Numbered from the stretch's first letter, positions 44,766 through 55,267 are shown. The stretch is DNA of 64,000 nucleotides from Hermodice carunculata (GCA_964020975.1 OZ026623.1:87063041-87127040); one strand, 5' to 3'. The notes: generated by a model not told the origin, from the sequence alone. Made by a program: numbers and translations.

Positions 44766-45149
44766 GCAGAGCCTGTCTGGAGAGACCACCCCTAGGGAGC
44801 ACCAAACTGCAGTCTTTCAACACCAGTGGTCTTTTCCAAGAAGGTAGAAGTAGCGTGAAGATTGGTGAACAAAGCACCTTTTCCCACTCAAGTCACCCAA
44901 AAGCACCCAGATGTAAATTGCTGTCTGCTGTAATGTTTTTTTCCTCAAATTTCTCATTACAAGAGGACATATTTGATGAGATTTGCGTGTGTGTAAGACC
45001 ATTTATAATGACACAGCCTAGGTCAACAGCCCTCCGTGGTACAAGTTGGGCACAATGCACCAAAAAAAGCTATTGCCCCAAATTGTAGTCTGACTAGGAG
45101 GGTGAAATGGGTGATCTACCAGTGGTACACAAGACAGGGACCATTGTAT
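44766..45149. mobile_element. pogo/Tigger-like MITE split by a piggyBac-like hairpin remnant
   Basis: AGCCTGTCTGGAGAGACCAC with TAGGGAGCACC at 44769 looks like a B-type left half, and GTGGTACACAAGACAGGGAC with CATTGTATA (to 45149) looks like a right end. Between them, at 45019-45085, lies TAGGTCAACAGCCCTCCGTG with its diverged second arm. I infer nesting; the limits are approximate. Confidence 0.35.
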
Positions 45150-45387
45150 ATGTGTAGTTTAAAAAGGACTCAAACTTCATTTGAGTTAAATTGGCAGTTA
45201 AAATCTTCTAAAAGTGTATTAGAAATTATGTAATATACATGAGTGTGAAAATGAATTCCAATCCATGTGTTTGCAGTAATCTGTCACTCCCATGAGTATG
45301 TCTTTTCCAGCTGGGGTTTTTTTGTTTTTTGTTTTTTTTTTTTTAATGCTACAAAACAAACTTTTATGTTTTGTGTGTGTTTTACAG

Positions 45388-45491
45388 AAACACTTGCTGC
45401 CTTCGTCTCTGCGTACGATGATCTACTCAACGGGCCTGTTGCCAAGTTTTTGGACCTCAGCAACAAGATCGGAGGAGATGTTCAAAAGCAG
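45388..45491 (+). CDS. CAP1: CAP, exon encoding start of the helical folded domain
   Basis: This exon is 104 bases, after acceptor TTTTACAG and before donor CAG|GTGGGG. With the split codon it encodes ETLAAFVSAYDDLL, then NGPVAKFLDLSNKIGG and DVQKQ. This is the first helix region of the CAP helical folded domain, which with the coiled coil binds cofilin-actin and forms oligomers. Vertebrate CAP1 has PVAEYLKMSKEIGGDVQKH at the same place, as I recall the family. The exon is contiguous in frame with the exons at 23801 and 51893. The donor GTGGGG is weak. Retention would run the frame on from VGRDMRLV to a stop at 45588-45590, giving a truncated product. Confidence 0.92.
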
Positions 45492-45763
45492 GTGGGGAGA
45501 GACATGCGTCTTGTAAAGCAATGCTTCACTGCTACAACTTTCTCTTCAAAACTGCCTCTTAGCATGATCAGTCTTTCCATCTTTCACTAAGTCCAGATAT
45601 TTTGTGGGTGTGTACATTACCTCTATTGACAAGATGATGTAGAATCACTGAGAACCAGTATTGGGTAATGACTGTATTGTCTATCTGGCGTGGGTATATG
45701 TTGCACGCATTACCACTTTGATGTCAGGTAGCCGTGAAATGAGGACTAAGATTATCACGTCAT

Positions 45764-45771
45764 TGACGTCA
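45764..45771. promoter_or_regulatory. full CRE palindrome (TGACGTCA)
   Basis: This is a perfect 8 bp cAMP-response element, 273 bases after the CAP exon. About one is expected by chance in a window this size, so a function is only a possibility. Confidence 0.15.
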
Positions 45772-46129
45772 GGTGATAGTCTTTGTGCAATTGCCTTGAT
45801 AATTCAGCGTCTGATCAGAGCGTGAAATGTCTGTATTTTGGCAGAATGAACTCCACTGTTTTCAGCTCAGCTGAAAGAAAAGTATCTTTTAAAAATGAAC
45901 TGAGCACGAAGGGTAATTAAACTGTCGGCAGGTTAGAAATTAAATATGACTTGAAGGAAGCATTATGGATGTAATGTATCCATGGAATATTTACACATGA
46001 GTGTTAAGTGAAAAAAGAAGGTAAGACTGTTGGGTGAATGCACACATTTGGTAAAGTCTTGTGTTTGCTTGTGTTGTATGGGAAGAAAAACTTTGTTTTT
46101 ACTGATTCACTTAAAAAGTCCCATAGTGT

Positions 46130-46785
46130 TCCCCTTCTAGTAGCACATACAATGTCCTGTAATGCTCCCTTCCCAGTAGCATATACAATGTAGTGCTCCC
46201 TTCCTTGTAGCACATACAATGTAGTGCTCCCTTCCTGGTAGCACATACCATGTCCTGTTGTGCTCCCTTCCTGGTAGCACATACAATGTCCTGCAGGGCT
46301 CCCTTCCTGGTAGCACATACAATGTCCTGTAGGGCTCCCTTCCCGGTAGCACATACAATGTCCTGTAGGGCTCCCTTCCTGGTAGCACATACAATGCCCT
46401 GCAGGGCTCCCTTCCTGGTAGCACATGCAATGTCCTGTAGTGCTCCCTTCCCAGTAGCACATACAATGTCCTGTAGGGCTCCCTTCCTGGTAGCACATAC
46501 AATGTCCTGTAGTGCTCCCTTCCCAGTAGCACATACAATGTCCTGTAGTGCTCCCTTCCTGGTAGCACATACAATGTCCCGCAGGGCTCCCTTCCTGGTA
46601 GCACATACAATGTCCTGTAGGGCTCCCTTCCTGGTAGCACATACAATGTCCTGTAGTGCTCCCTTCCCAGTAGCACATACAATGTCCTGTAGTGCTCCCT
46701 TCCTGGTAGCACATACAATGTCCCGCAGGGCTCCCTTCCTGGTAGCACATACAATGTCCTGTAGGGCTCCCTTACTGGTACGAGG
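46130..46785 (+). repeat. 36 bp minisatellite, about 18 copies, with a 144 bp higher-order repeat
   Basis: The unit reads CCTGTAGGGCTCCCTTCCTG, then GTAGCACATACAATGT, with a few variant positions (GGG/GTG, CTGG/CCAG, CTGTA/CCGCA). From 46470 to 46757 two identical 144 bp blocks, each of four distinct units, follow one another, and a fifth unit begins a third block. The unit length is a multiple of three with no stops in several frames, which explains open frames of 184-248 codons on both strands; these are not genes. Confidence 0.92.
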
Positions 46786-47204
46786 GCTGTACCAATATTA
46801 CTGACAACTGCCTCTGCATTTTGAAACTATGATAAATTAGATAGCAAAACCTATATGAAATTTATCTTTATCTACATATGCCTGCCTATGTTTCTGTGCG
46901 AGCATGACCTACCTTCCAAACTAGCTATTTGTGGCATTGCCCAGGTGACATACTTTTTGTCTCTGAATTTGCTGTTTTTTTTCTGAGATCTAGACTCATT
47001 TAATTTGTGTTTTTTTCCAACATTTTCTTTATTGTTGGGAATAATGACAGGTGTAAGAATAACAAGCCTAATGTTTTGATACAGATGGCAAAAATTATCC
47101 ACACATTACTCTGTTTGGTAAGCCTAAAGAGCCTTTCTTGTGAAACAGTCTTGTATTACCAAAGAGGAAGCCATGTCCTGGATGCATTGACTGACGGTGC
47201 CTTT

Positions 47205-47400
47205 TTAGCTCATCTGACTTACTAGTCAGGCTTAGCTTTTAGGATGCTGAATCATCTGTTGTCTGTCATCCTTCCCTTCATTCACAATTACATTTTTTCG
47301 ACTTCTCCAAAACCGTCATCCAAGTTGACTTCAAACCTTGGGTGGGCCTGTACCAATTTTGTTCAAATGGTCATGCTGCAGTGATTTTACCCCTCGGCCC
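47205..47400. repeat. modular repeat with palindromic start, copy 1
   Basis: TAGCTCATCTGACTTACTAG and TCAGGCTTAGCTTTTAGGAT form an imperfect palindrome (CTGACT/AGTCAG). It continues with GTCTGTCATCC, TTGGGTGGGCCTGTACCA and GTTCAAATGGTCATGCTGCA. The last two words recur at 47720-47765 in a second copy, and the TAGTCAGGCTGAGCTTTAAG start recurs at about 47950. Confidence 0.5.
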
Positions 47401-47640
47401 ATATAGGCCGGAGGGGTATTGTAGTCACTTACGCGTCCGTTTTTCTTTTTAATCTTCATCCAGTACAGCGGAAGAGGTGGCTTTCAGCTAATACCCTAGG
47501 ACACTTTACCTCATAACACCTCTAGTCAACTTTATGGTGCTAAAAATTGTAAAACTATTTACCGGTTTGTACCAGTGTCCGTATGGTGGAATAGTGTACG
47601 AAGCTTTTAAGTTTCAAAGGAGACATCCGTCCATCTGTCT
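47390..47640. repeat. second repeat type with hairpin start
   Basis: CCCCTCGGCC (47390-47399) and GGCCGGAGGGG (47406-47416) form a strong hairpin, followed by TTACGCGTCCGTTTTTC. This is a different sequence with the same start-hairpin layout. It is probably one unit inserted into, or next to, the 47205 copy, whose later part resumes at about 47610. Confidence 0.4.
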
Positions 47641-48090
47641 GTGGCCACAATTCACGTTTTGGAATTCTTCTCCAAAATCATGTGCCAGATCCATCTCAAA
47701 CTCAGTGGAAATGTACCTTGGGTGGGTCTCTACCAGATATGTTCAAATGGTCATGCTGCAGTGATTTCTGATTCTTTTTTTGTGTTTTTTTTGTTTTGTT
47801 TTGTTTTTTTGGGGGGGCAAATCTTAAAAAATCTTCCTCAAAGCCGCTCCCCCAATTGCTTTGATATCATACAGGAACACTCCTAGGCTCCCCTAGTGCT
47901 TAATTTGTGCACCAGGTGGCGCTGCAATTTTTAGTTGAGCTGAATTGCTAGTCAGGCTGAGCTTTAAGGAGGCTCAGTTGTCCGTCTTAGAAATACTTCC
48001 AGGTCTGACTGGTTGCAATCTTGATTTTGTGGGGCAAACTTAGATCAGGTGAGCACAGGCTGCTCACGCAGCCCTCTAGTTCTTGATTCC
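47640..48090. repeat. further copies of the 47205 modular repeat, with a CTCF-like motif
   Basis: GTGGAAATGTACCTTGGGTG, GTTCAAATGGTCATGCTGCA and, at 47940-48080, TGCTAGTCAGGCTGAGC through GAGCACAGGCTGCTCACG mark the copies. The sequence GCACCAGGTGGCGCT at 47909-47923 matches the CTCF core with one mismatch. Confidence 0.45.
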
Positions 48091-48618
48091 AAGCCGAATT
48101 TTCGCAGACCAGTTAACATACACTACCGAGAAGTACTTACCAATTAGCCTAGCTTCATACAAAGTGCCATTTAAGTTTGTTAATTCAAAAATGTAATTAA
48201 AAAATTATCAATAAAACCTCCGCTCATGGCTTCATTTGACTTGCAAAATGTAAGCCTTGATAAAAAAAAATGTGCCTTATCGTAAACATCACATGACCAG
48301 TGGAAAACTGTAAGGTATGCTAGAGAAGACACCTGCAGATTACGATAGAAATTTATTTGAAATTACGCGTCATACTTGTCAAGTATCACCATCATAAATA
48401 TATCTCAGAGTGCCTGTTTCCCATCAGAGGCAAGAAGTATACTTTATTTTGAAGAGTACAGGGAACAGAAATTTATGCGACTGACTTTAAGCTTCTACAC
48501 AAACATAGATAGGCATGTTTACATGAATTTCATTGGGGTTTTGTTATATCTAATATGCCATGGTTTCAAAATGTGGAGGCAGTTGTCAGTAATATTGGTA
48601 CAGCCCCCGTAGTGTACA

Positions 48619-48779
48619 CAAGGGTCCCTGTTGCCAGAAACCACCCTACTCCAACCAAAAAAGTCGTCTGAAGAGACAGGTGGTCTGTCATGACAGGTAG
48701 ATTCACAAGGGAAGTACAACACTAGGGACTCTTCAAAGCAGTCTTTGAGGAGCCCGTGGTCTCTCATGACAGGGACTAC
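48619..48779. mobile_element. pogo/Tigger-like MITE, subfamily B, diverged
   Basis: It runs from CAAGGGTCCCTGTTGCCAGA to GTGGTCTCTCATGACAGGGA. Internal GAGACAGGTGGTCTGTCATG follows the B order. The ends have mutated from CAGTGG. Confidence 0.5.
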
Positions 48780-48785
48780 TACATG

Positions 48786-48872
<87 letters not shown>
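48786..48872. repeat. TA dinucleotide microsatellite
   Basis: About 40 TA units follow directly on the pogo-like MITE, whose insertion target is TA. Confidence 0.9.
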
Positions 48873-48873
<1 letters not shown>

Positions 48874-50017
48874 TACCTGTTTTGGTCAGTTGCGCGAAAT
48901 GGTCCAATTTCAGCAAACATTAATCAGAGGTCTTTACGGACAAAATGCAGCAAGTCAAATGAATCTGGTTCCCTTTTTAATGAAAAAGGGCGGCAAGTCA
49001 AATAAATCTGGTTCCCTCATCACTGTAGTGGCAGTAACAACATCAACCTGCTTTGCTTCAAAGTTAATCCAGAGACTGCTGTCACTGATTAATGTGGAGA
49101 TTTAAAAAATCACTGTAGCAATGTAGTCAATGTGACTGTTTAGTGGCAGGCAGTGGTGGTCATAACTCCAAAAATCACTCTGATATTGGCAGAGCATATG
49201 CACCAATCAAAAATTGTCACTTAGTATGAGGTGATTCATCACAGTAAAAAAGGATGTATCCGAGGCCTTGGCTTCACCTCAATTGCCTGTGCATCGTGGC
49301 ATTATCCAATACATGATGGCCACTTTGAAGCCCAGAGCATCACTGGGCTGTCATTAGGGGACAGACAGTGCTGGGCGGCCACTGTGTGACTCCAGATGAT
49401 GAAGCAGAAGATTACTTTATTAACATTGGAATTTGCCACCAGGGCAGCCTATGATACCTGGCAAATTTACAAGTCGATCGAAAATAGATTGTGGTAGAAT
49501 CAGTTGAATCAGGGGATCAAAACCAGGGTCGTGTATCCACATGTAAATGTCAAATTTTCACAGGTATTTTTTTCCAGGGCTATTGAACAATACTGCCATT
49601 GTTCTAATTTTAAAATGCCTGATTTAATGCACCAGCTGATCCCCCCAAGCTGATATCATCAGCCTCTCCTTATTTGGAAAGTCTGTTCCTTTCAAAGAGA
49701 GATCTTTCTGAAATTGATCATAATGTCATATCAACGAAGATGTGAACGTCAGGCTACTCTTACACGTAAACAAATGCACATTTTTTACGTAGTAAATACA
49801 GTAGCTGAATGTAGTATATAAACAGGCAAGCATGTTTTTTTCAACAGTCCATGATAAGATGCAGTGGCATGGAAACCAGTGGGACAAGCCTCTGAACCAC
49901 CACAGCTTCTTGCCTTAGTCGTTTAGCTCATTTTGACAGATTTCACCATGGACAGATCCTTCTTCGAGAAAGTGTCTCTATGTCCATCACCTTTTTCCTG
50001 GGCAGTGCTGTACCTCT

Positions 50018-50085
50018 GTAGCCAGACCCCATGCATTATAAGACCACTCTTTGACCTGGCCTAGGGGTGATCTGGCTACAGTGAG
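50018..50085. mobile_element. pogo-like MITE fragment
   Basis: GTAGCCAGACCCCATGCATT, TAAGACCACTCTTTGACC and CTAGGGGTGATCTGGCTAC are a small inverted-repeat fragment related to the B type. Confidence 0.35.
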
Positions 50086-50229
50086 AGACAGTGTACGGGT
50101 GAAGTGTGTCTTTTGTGGTGTGATCTGAGGCTGTGATGCAACGAGCACTGAATTTGCCACTGATACATAGAGACCCAGGATGCTGGTATTAAGTGCCAAA
50201 CTATGATTTTTAACCTCGGCACATAAAGT

Positions 50230-50905
50230 GCCGTAGGGTATAGTTGTCCCATGTGTCGTCTGCTGTCCGCCTGTCTGTCCGTCCACTTTGTTGACATTAC
50301 CGCAATATTTCAAAAATATTCCCTGTAGCTTTTCCAAATTTTCCTCAGAGATGCACATTGTAATGGACCAGGTTTCTACTGAAAACCAGCGTCCTCTGAT
50401 TATTTTTCAACTTTTTATGGAACTTTTAATATATTTAATTGAAGGCCCTCTGAGTGATGTCAACCTTGATGACATAACCGCGATATCCAAAAAAATTTAC
50501 TGCAGCTTGACCAAAGTTTTGGCAGAGATGCATCTTATTATGGACCAGGTTCCTAATTAAAATCAGCTTCCTCTATGTATTTACAATTTTTTTATGAAAT
50601 TTCGAAGTATTTATTTCAAGGCCGTCTGAGTGGCACACAAGAGGACGAAGTTATCATAATATCTCAACAAGGATGCATTGTAGCTCTAACAAATTTTTAT
50701 CAGAGATGCACATTATAAAGGACCATGTTCTAATTGAAAACCAGCTTCTTCTTATAATTTTTAAACTTTTGAAACTTTTGAAGTATTTATTGAAGACCGT
50801 CTGAGTGGCACACAGGTGGGCAATCTTGTTACCATAATATCTCAAGAAGCATTCATCACAGCTTCATCAAAGTTTCGGAGCAGTTATATTGTATTATGGC
50901 ACCTG
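50230..50905. repeat. about 178 bp diverged tandem array with CTGTCCGTC leader
   Basis: After a GTCTGCTGTCCGCCTGTCTG leader (about 50257-50283), units are aligned at GAGATGCACATTGTAATGG (50347), GAGATGCATCTTATTATGG (50525), GAGATGCACATTATAAAGG (50704) and a degenerate fourth near 50875. Each contains GACCAGGTT-like, AAAACCAGC-like and GCC(C/G)TCTGAGTG-like words. Spacings are 178, 179 and about 170 bp. Confidence 0.65.
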
Positions 50906-51892
50906 TCAAGTCTCAAAAAAAAAAATCAGAATTGAGGGAAAAATGGGCCCCGAGATTAATCCGTTCTTTGAACACAATTTTATGTAAACGATATTCATAT
51001 TGAGTTTTAAACTATATATACCATATTCATCTTGATAAGCACACAGTGTGCTATGAAAAAATTTCATCCACAAAAGCGGAAAAAAATGTAGATTCTAAGT
51101 GTAATGAAAAATTATTTTGCTTGAAAACCGTGGGATATTTTGGGGGTCCTTTCTTTGAAAAAATGGGGGATGTGCTTATTAGGGAGTGTGTGCTTTTTGA
51201 GATGAGTCCAATGTATATAATTTTTTTTAATTCAGGACATTCATATTACATGCAAGTACTGTGAAATTACTTTTACATAGACGATATTCATATTAAGTGT
51301 AGGTCTATACTTTTAAATACAGGATATTCGTACTGAGTGCCAATTCATGCCTTACCTTCAAATACAGGATATTCATATTCAGTGCAGGACTACACGTTTA
51401 CCTCACTGTGGAATGGGTTAAAACTTCCACATTGTGCACACATTACATCCTAACAAAAAATGGCATTGCTACATTCCATCAACATATGAAGCGTGTTGTG
51501 ATCTTAGAGATAGATACAACATTCCCAGAATTACAAATATGTATAGTTTTCATAAGCAGCTACCAAGTACTGACATAAATGTAATAAAGAACACAGCCGA
51601 CTGCTGTTACAATGCATTTGTGAAAAGGAATGAGCATCTGAAAGGGAAAAAATAATATTTCACAGGTTTCATGGGACATGTCTGTATAATATTTGGTGTA
51701 AAGTGTGTAAATACTATGGGCCTGTGGCCTACAGTTGGAAAGAAATAAAAACTTTCAAGACTTTCAATGGTATTGCGGAAATAATGGCACAATATTGTGA
51801 ATGTAAATCACTTTCATGTGGTGAGCCGTACACATCATTTAGTGTTTGAATATTACATTTATTTACATTGTATTCATTTTTTTGTTTGATAG

Positions 51893-51970
51893 GCTGCTAT
51901 GGTAAATGCTGCTTTTGGTGCTCAGCGGAGCTTCATTGTTACAGCATCGAAGTCCAAGGAACCCAGTCAG
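51893..51970 (+). CDS. CAP1: CAP, exon encoding second part of the helical folded domain
   Basis: This exon is 78 bases (26 codons), acceptor TTTGATAG, donor CAG|GTAAGT, phase 0 at both ends. It encodes AAMVNAAFGAQRSFIV and TASKSKEPSQ. This continues DVQKQ of the previous exon without a gap and corresponds to the second helix of the CAP helical folded domain. CAP proteins typically have AEMV-like or KLV-like sequence and TASKSK/LATAS at these positions. The next exon should encode a FREKNRGSKFFNHL-like stretch. I did not find it in 51971-64000, so the WH2/polyproline and C-terminal CARP domains lie outside the window. Confidence 0.92.
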
Positions 51971-52382
51971 GTAAGTTCTTTGTCACAATTTGGATGGCGG
52001 TGTTGGTGGTGTGGGGGGGGGGGGGGGAAGGGGGGGTATAGTGTGGAAGAGAACAAAAAATCATACACAATAAGAATTGCTGGAGAAGGTAACTTTAAGC
52101 AGAGGTAGATAGGGTGATGGGGGTATGTCACCCCAGTTCTCAGCATTCCTATGTTTACATGTACATGTATTGCATTTTGTAATGCGAGTCCAGAGCCAAA
52201 ATACACACAGCCGATGACAAACGAAGCCCACAAATGCCTTCTGATGCAAAGCTTTTTCCTGCTCAGAATGCTAAGAGATAAATTGTGGTGTGCTGTATAT
52301 TTTTAATCAAATTTCCGTCTAAATAAACAACATTAAAATTTTTGCTGAGAGTTCTATATAAAGCCTCACCTGATGCCACGCC

Positions 52383-52456
52383 CCAGGTCAATTACTTTCC
52401 CTGTTGTGGTATGGGTGCTGTATCTAACTCATGTCGGGGAAAGCTGTTGACTCAAT
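52383..52456. mobile_element. hairpin remnant of piggyBac-like MITE (core type I)
   Basis: CAGGTCAATTACTTTCCCTG and GTCGGGGAAAGCTGTTGACTC are the two arms, with the first more diverged. Confidence 0.45.
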
Positions 52457-52921
52457 CTCTCAGTGACCAAGACAGGGCCAAGGGAGAGGGTTTTTCAGTG
52501 GCAAGGGGGCAATTTATGTCTGCACACACATGGTGCTTCATGTCATGGTAGGTTTCATCCTCTCTCTCTTTCTCTTTCTTTCCCGGTAAGGGGGTGGGGG
52601 TGGGAGGAGAAGAGAGAGAGAGAGAGAGCAAGTTTTCTATTTTGTATACCTACTGGACGGTGGTCTTCTCTGCCAGACAAGGAAATTTAACAAAACTTGC
52701 TTTGACCAAGACCAGGTATACACACTGTTTGTTGTGGAGACAAAACCAGGGAAGGTGTGTCGCACAGGCAATTGGGGCAATGTATGGGCCACAGGACTGA
52801 GCAGAGATGTGAGTGACCAGTCATGAGGGTGAGGGTGAACACAGAGGGAGCAGAGCTGCAGTATGGAAAAGTGTCACACAGGCAAAGACAGGGTATAATC
52901 GTTGAAAGGGGGGGGGGGGTA

Positions 52922-53083
52922 GAGTAGTCCTTGTTTTGAGAGACTATCTCAAGGGCAAGCCCAAAAGTGGCCTTTCAAGACAGGTGGCCTCTCATTAGAG
53001 GTACAGTAACGTGGAATAGATAGCAGCAGGGACCTGCAAAAAGTGGTCTTTCAAGCCAGGTGGCCTCTCAAGACGGACCACTG
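52922..53083. mobile_element. pogo/Tigger-like palindromic MITE, subfamily B
   Basis: It runs from GAGTAGTCCTTGTTTTGAGA (after TA) to CTCTCAAGACGGACCACTG followed by TA. The words AAGTGGCCTTTCAAGACAGG and AAGTGGTCTTTCAAGCCAGG are internal near-repeats. It sits next to a poly-G tract at about 52909-52918. Confidence 0.6.
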
Positions 53084-53797
53084 TATGATAGCTGCAGAAA
53101 GTATGGAAGGTGTCTGTCACAGGATAGCGGGACACACAGATAACACAGTGGTAGCAGAGATACAATGAGAAAGGCATGGCACACAGGCAAGTGGGACACA
53201 GAAAACTATTGTAAGTCAGAAAGATCACGCAAGGTGTGTGTCACAAGGCACATGAAGATAGCACAGTGGACAACTGAACAGTGCCATGTCAAGTTGTAAA
53301 GGGTAACTTTGCATGCACAGGGGTTTTCTGACACACATCTCATATTTGTTGGGTCGTAAGCCCCACCCGCTGTGGATGATTGACACAATGATTGACACAC
53401 AGGCCACTCAGGGTGAAATGAGACCGGCTAATTTTATTCTTTTCACTCAATTCAAATGACCGTGTCGATATTGTCCAGCCACCATCACAATATTTGGCCA
53501 GGAAATTCCTGTCGAGTTACAGAATGTTTTTAATACCTTTTTGCTTGTGTAACAATAAAACAGTTCAATACAACTTTTGTGCGGGCCCTTTAATTAGTGC
53601 TAGTTCCTTTCATTGCCTTGTATTGATTTTTTACACCCAGCAAATTGTGATGTCTTTATTTTTCATCTTTATACCTTTTACCCAGCAAGAAAAAGAGCGC
53701 ACACACACACATTATGTATATTTGTGTGTGTGTACATATATATATTTATGCATGTGTATATGTATATGTATATGTGTATATATGTATGTAAAGACAT

Positions 53798-53802
<5 letters not shown>

Positions 53803-53853
<51 letters not shown>

Positions 53854-53864
53854 TGTGTGTGTGT
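53803..53864. repeat. GT dinucleotide microsatellite
   Basis: About 30 GT units in two blocks, preceded by TATATG repeats from 53740. Cys/Val-repeat frames across it are artefacts. Confidence 0.9.
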
Positions 53865-54754
53865 TTAAATTGTTTACATCTCTTTTTGGCTCAACTGAAA
53901 GGGGAGTCCTGATCAAGGAGACTTCATCAATTTTACTGAACTTAATTGACGTTTATGATGTGTACAAAAATTCTTACTGGGATAAATCTTTGTGCCGTTT
54001 GTTTTTTAATTTGTGTTTAAATGCTCATGGTTGCAATCAGATAGTGAAAGGATTGGTATGTTTCGTGTAAAGGTGTGGTGCGATAAGATTTCTGACAAAA
54101 GGAGCGAGATCAAGGATAACTTGCACAAATACCATAAAAGTTCAATCCCTGGCGTAATTGCAGGCCAGTGTGCCGTTATAAAGTGACCAGTACCAGTTGT
54201 AAGCACAGGCCGTACAATGGCTCTGTTTACCTACCGTTTGATTGGACGATAAACGTTGTTACACGGTTATCTCACAATTTGCTGCTTTCACCCGAGGTTT
54301 GGTATGATACCACTTTCAAAGTTGCCAAATAAAAGTGCCCATTGTCCCGGCCAAGTAAACCCATTTGAGTGGATGTTGACCTAAATCTATTACATACAGA
54401 GCAGTAAGAGTGTTGAAAGTATGTGTGGTTTTTGTGGCCATGACTTTCACTGGGACCACTCAGAGGCACCCAGAGAGGGGCTGATGAGTTGACAGAAGGA
54501 TTTGGGGACCATTTGCTATTGTACAACTGTTCAAGTTTGTGAAATGGATGAGCGTCAACCGGTGTTGGTAGCGTCTACCAGTGCCGTGACCGGTCGGTGA
54601 CTCTTGTGTATTTTAACCCTTTACCAATTAAAAAACAAAAACAAAAAACATTAAAATGTCTCGGATCTCTAAGAGCACTTGTATTGTAATGAGGAAAAAC
54701 AAGACACATTCTGATGAATTTGATGATGTTACGTGTCACATTCTGAGCCTTGTT

Positions 54755-54960
54755 TTTTATGTCCCCTGCCTATCAGAGGAGGGGCAAAAAGTACTCTTTC
54801 CTGCCTGTGTGCTTCTGGGTGTAGGCTGTGACTTGGTTGTCCTTTGACTTAGAATCATGAAACCGTACACACCTGTGTATCTGAGCTCAAGGGTGTGTCG
54901 TGCACAGAGAGTGGGTCAATAGGTCAAGTGTCTGGGTCAGAATGGTGTAGCAAGGAGGTA
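54755..54960. repeat. modular repeat fragment
   Basis: TTTATGTCCCCTGCCTATCA and GAGGAGGGGCAAAAAGT give an imperfect start palindrome (CCCCTGCC/GGGGC), followed by AATCATGAAACCGTACAC-like sequence. This layout is shared with other modular repeats here. It appears truncated. Confidence 0.35.
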
Positions 54961-55008
54961 TATGTTTGGGAATATCTGATTTTTTTTTCTTCTTAAATTT
55001 GCAAGTTA

Positions 55009-55267
55009 GGCCAAAGAAAATAAATAGCATGTTTGAGGTTACATGCCAAAAATAAATAGGGTAGGTAGGTAGGCTTTGTTTTTTTTTTTAAATTTTTGCT
55101 CTGAAAACAGAAGAAAAGTGACTTAAAATGGATAAATTGTGCAATTCATGAAGAAAATCTGCCTAGATTTTTTTTTTTTTTTTGAAAATCAGTAAAAAGT
55201 TTTAGGGTAGGGGGGTTTGGGCAAGGGTTGGTAGGGAAACCCCAAACACAAACTTTTTTTTTTGGCC
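55009..55267 (-). mobile_element. PIF/Harbinger-like MITE, copy 2 (inverted)
   Basis: This is 259 bp, GGCCAAAGAAAATAAATAGC to TTTTTTTTGGCC, flanked by TTA on both sides (55006-55008 and 55268-55270). It is the reverse complement of the copy at 2951-3215, with very high similarity throughout apart from A/T run lengths. Confidence 0.7.

Larger units (their letters stand above)
23802..45387 (+). other. CAP1: CAP intron 1 (21.6 kb), GT-AG, phase 1
   Basis: The donor is GTAAGT at 23802 and the acceptor is TTTTACAG ending at 45387. The join keeps the frame (GAT G|AA, giving D-E). The intron carries most of the mobile elements listed here, a candidate alternative promoter and exon near 27788-27927, and minisatellites. 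Intervals within it that are not listed separately (24630-25650, 31170-32200, 36200-38800, 40800-42150, 43000-44130) show no recognised gene. Confidence 0.8.
45492..51892 (+). other. CAP1: CAP intron 2 (6.4 kb), GT-AG, phase 0
   Basis: The donor is GTGGGG at 45492 and the acceptor is TTTGATAG ending at 51892. It contains the 36 bp minisatellite, a TA microsatellite, modular repeats at 47205-48085 and 50230-50905, and pogo-like MITE copies. 48890-50010 and 50910-51890 show no recognised feature. Confidence 0.8.

Noticed and set aside
45764-45771. CRE as evidence that CAP is regulated by cAMP
   Set aside because: One perfect 8 bp palindrome is expected by chance in 64 kb, and it lies within an intron far from the candidate promoters. 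It is listed only as a low-confidence site.
46004-46804. Open frames of 184-248 codons on both strands with 12-residue repeats
   Set aside because: They arise because the 36 bp minisatellite unit is divisible by three and lacks stops in several frames on both strands; no gene context.
53494-53912. 99-124 codon frames rich in Cys/Val/Tyr
   Set aside because: They are translations of GT and TATG microsatellites.
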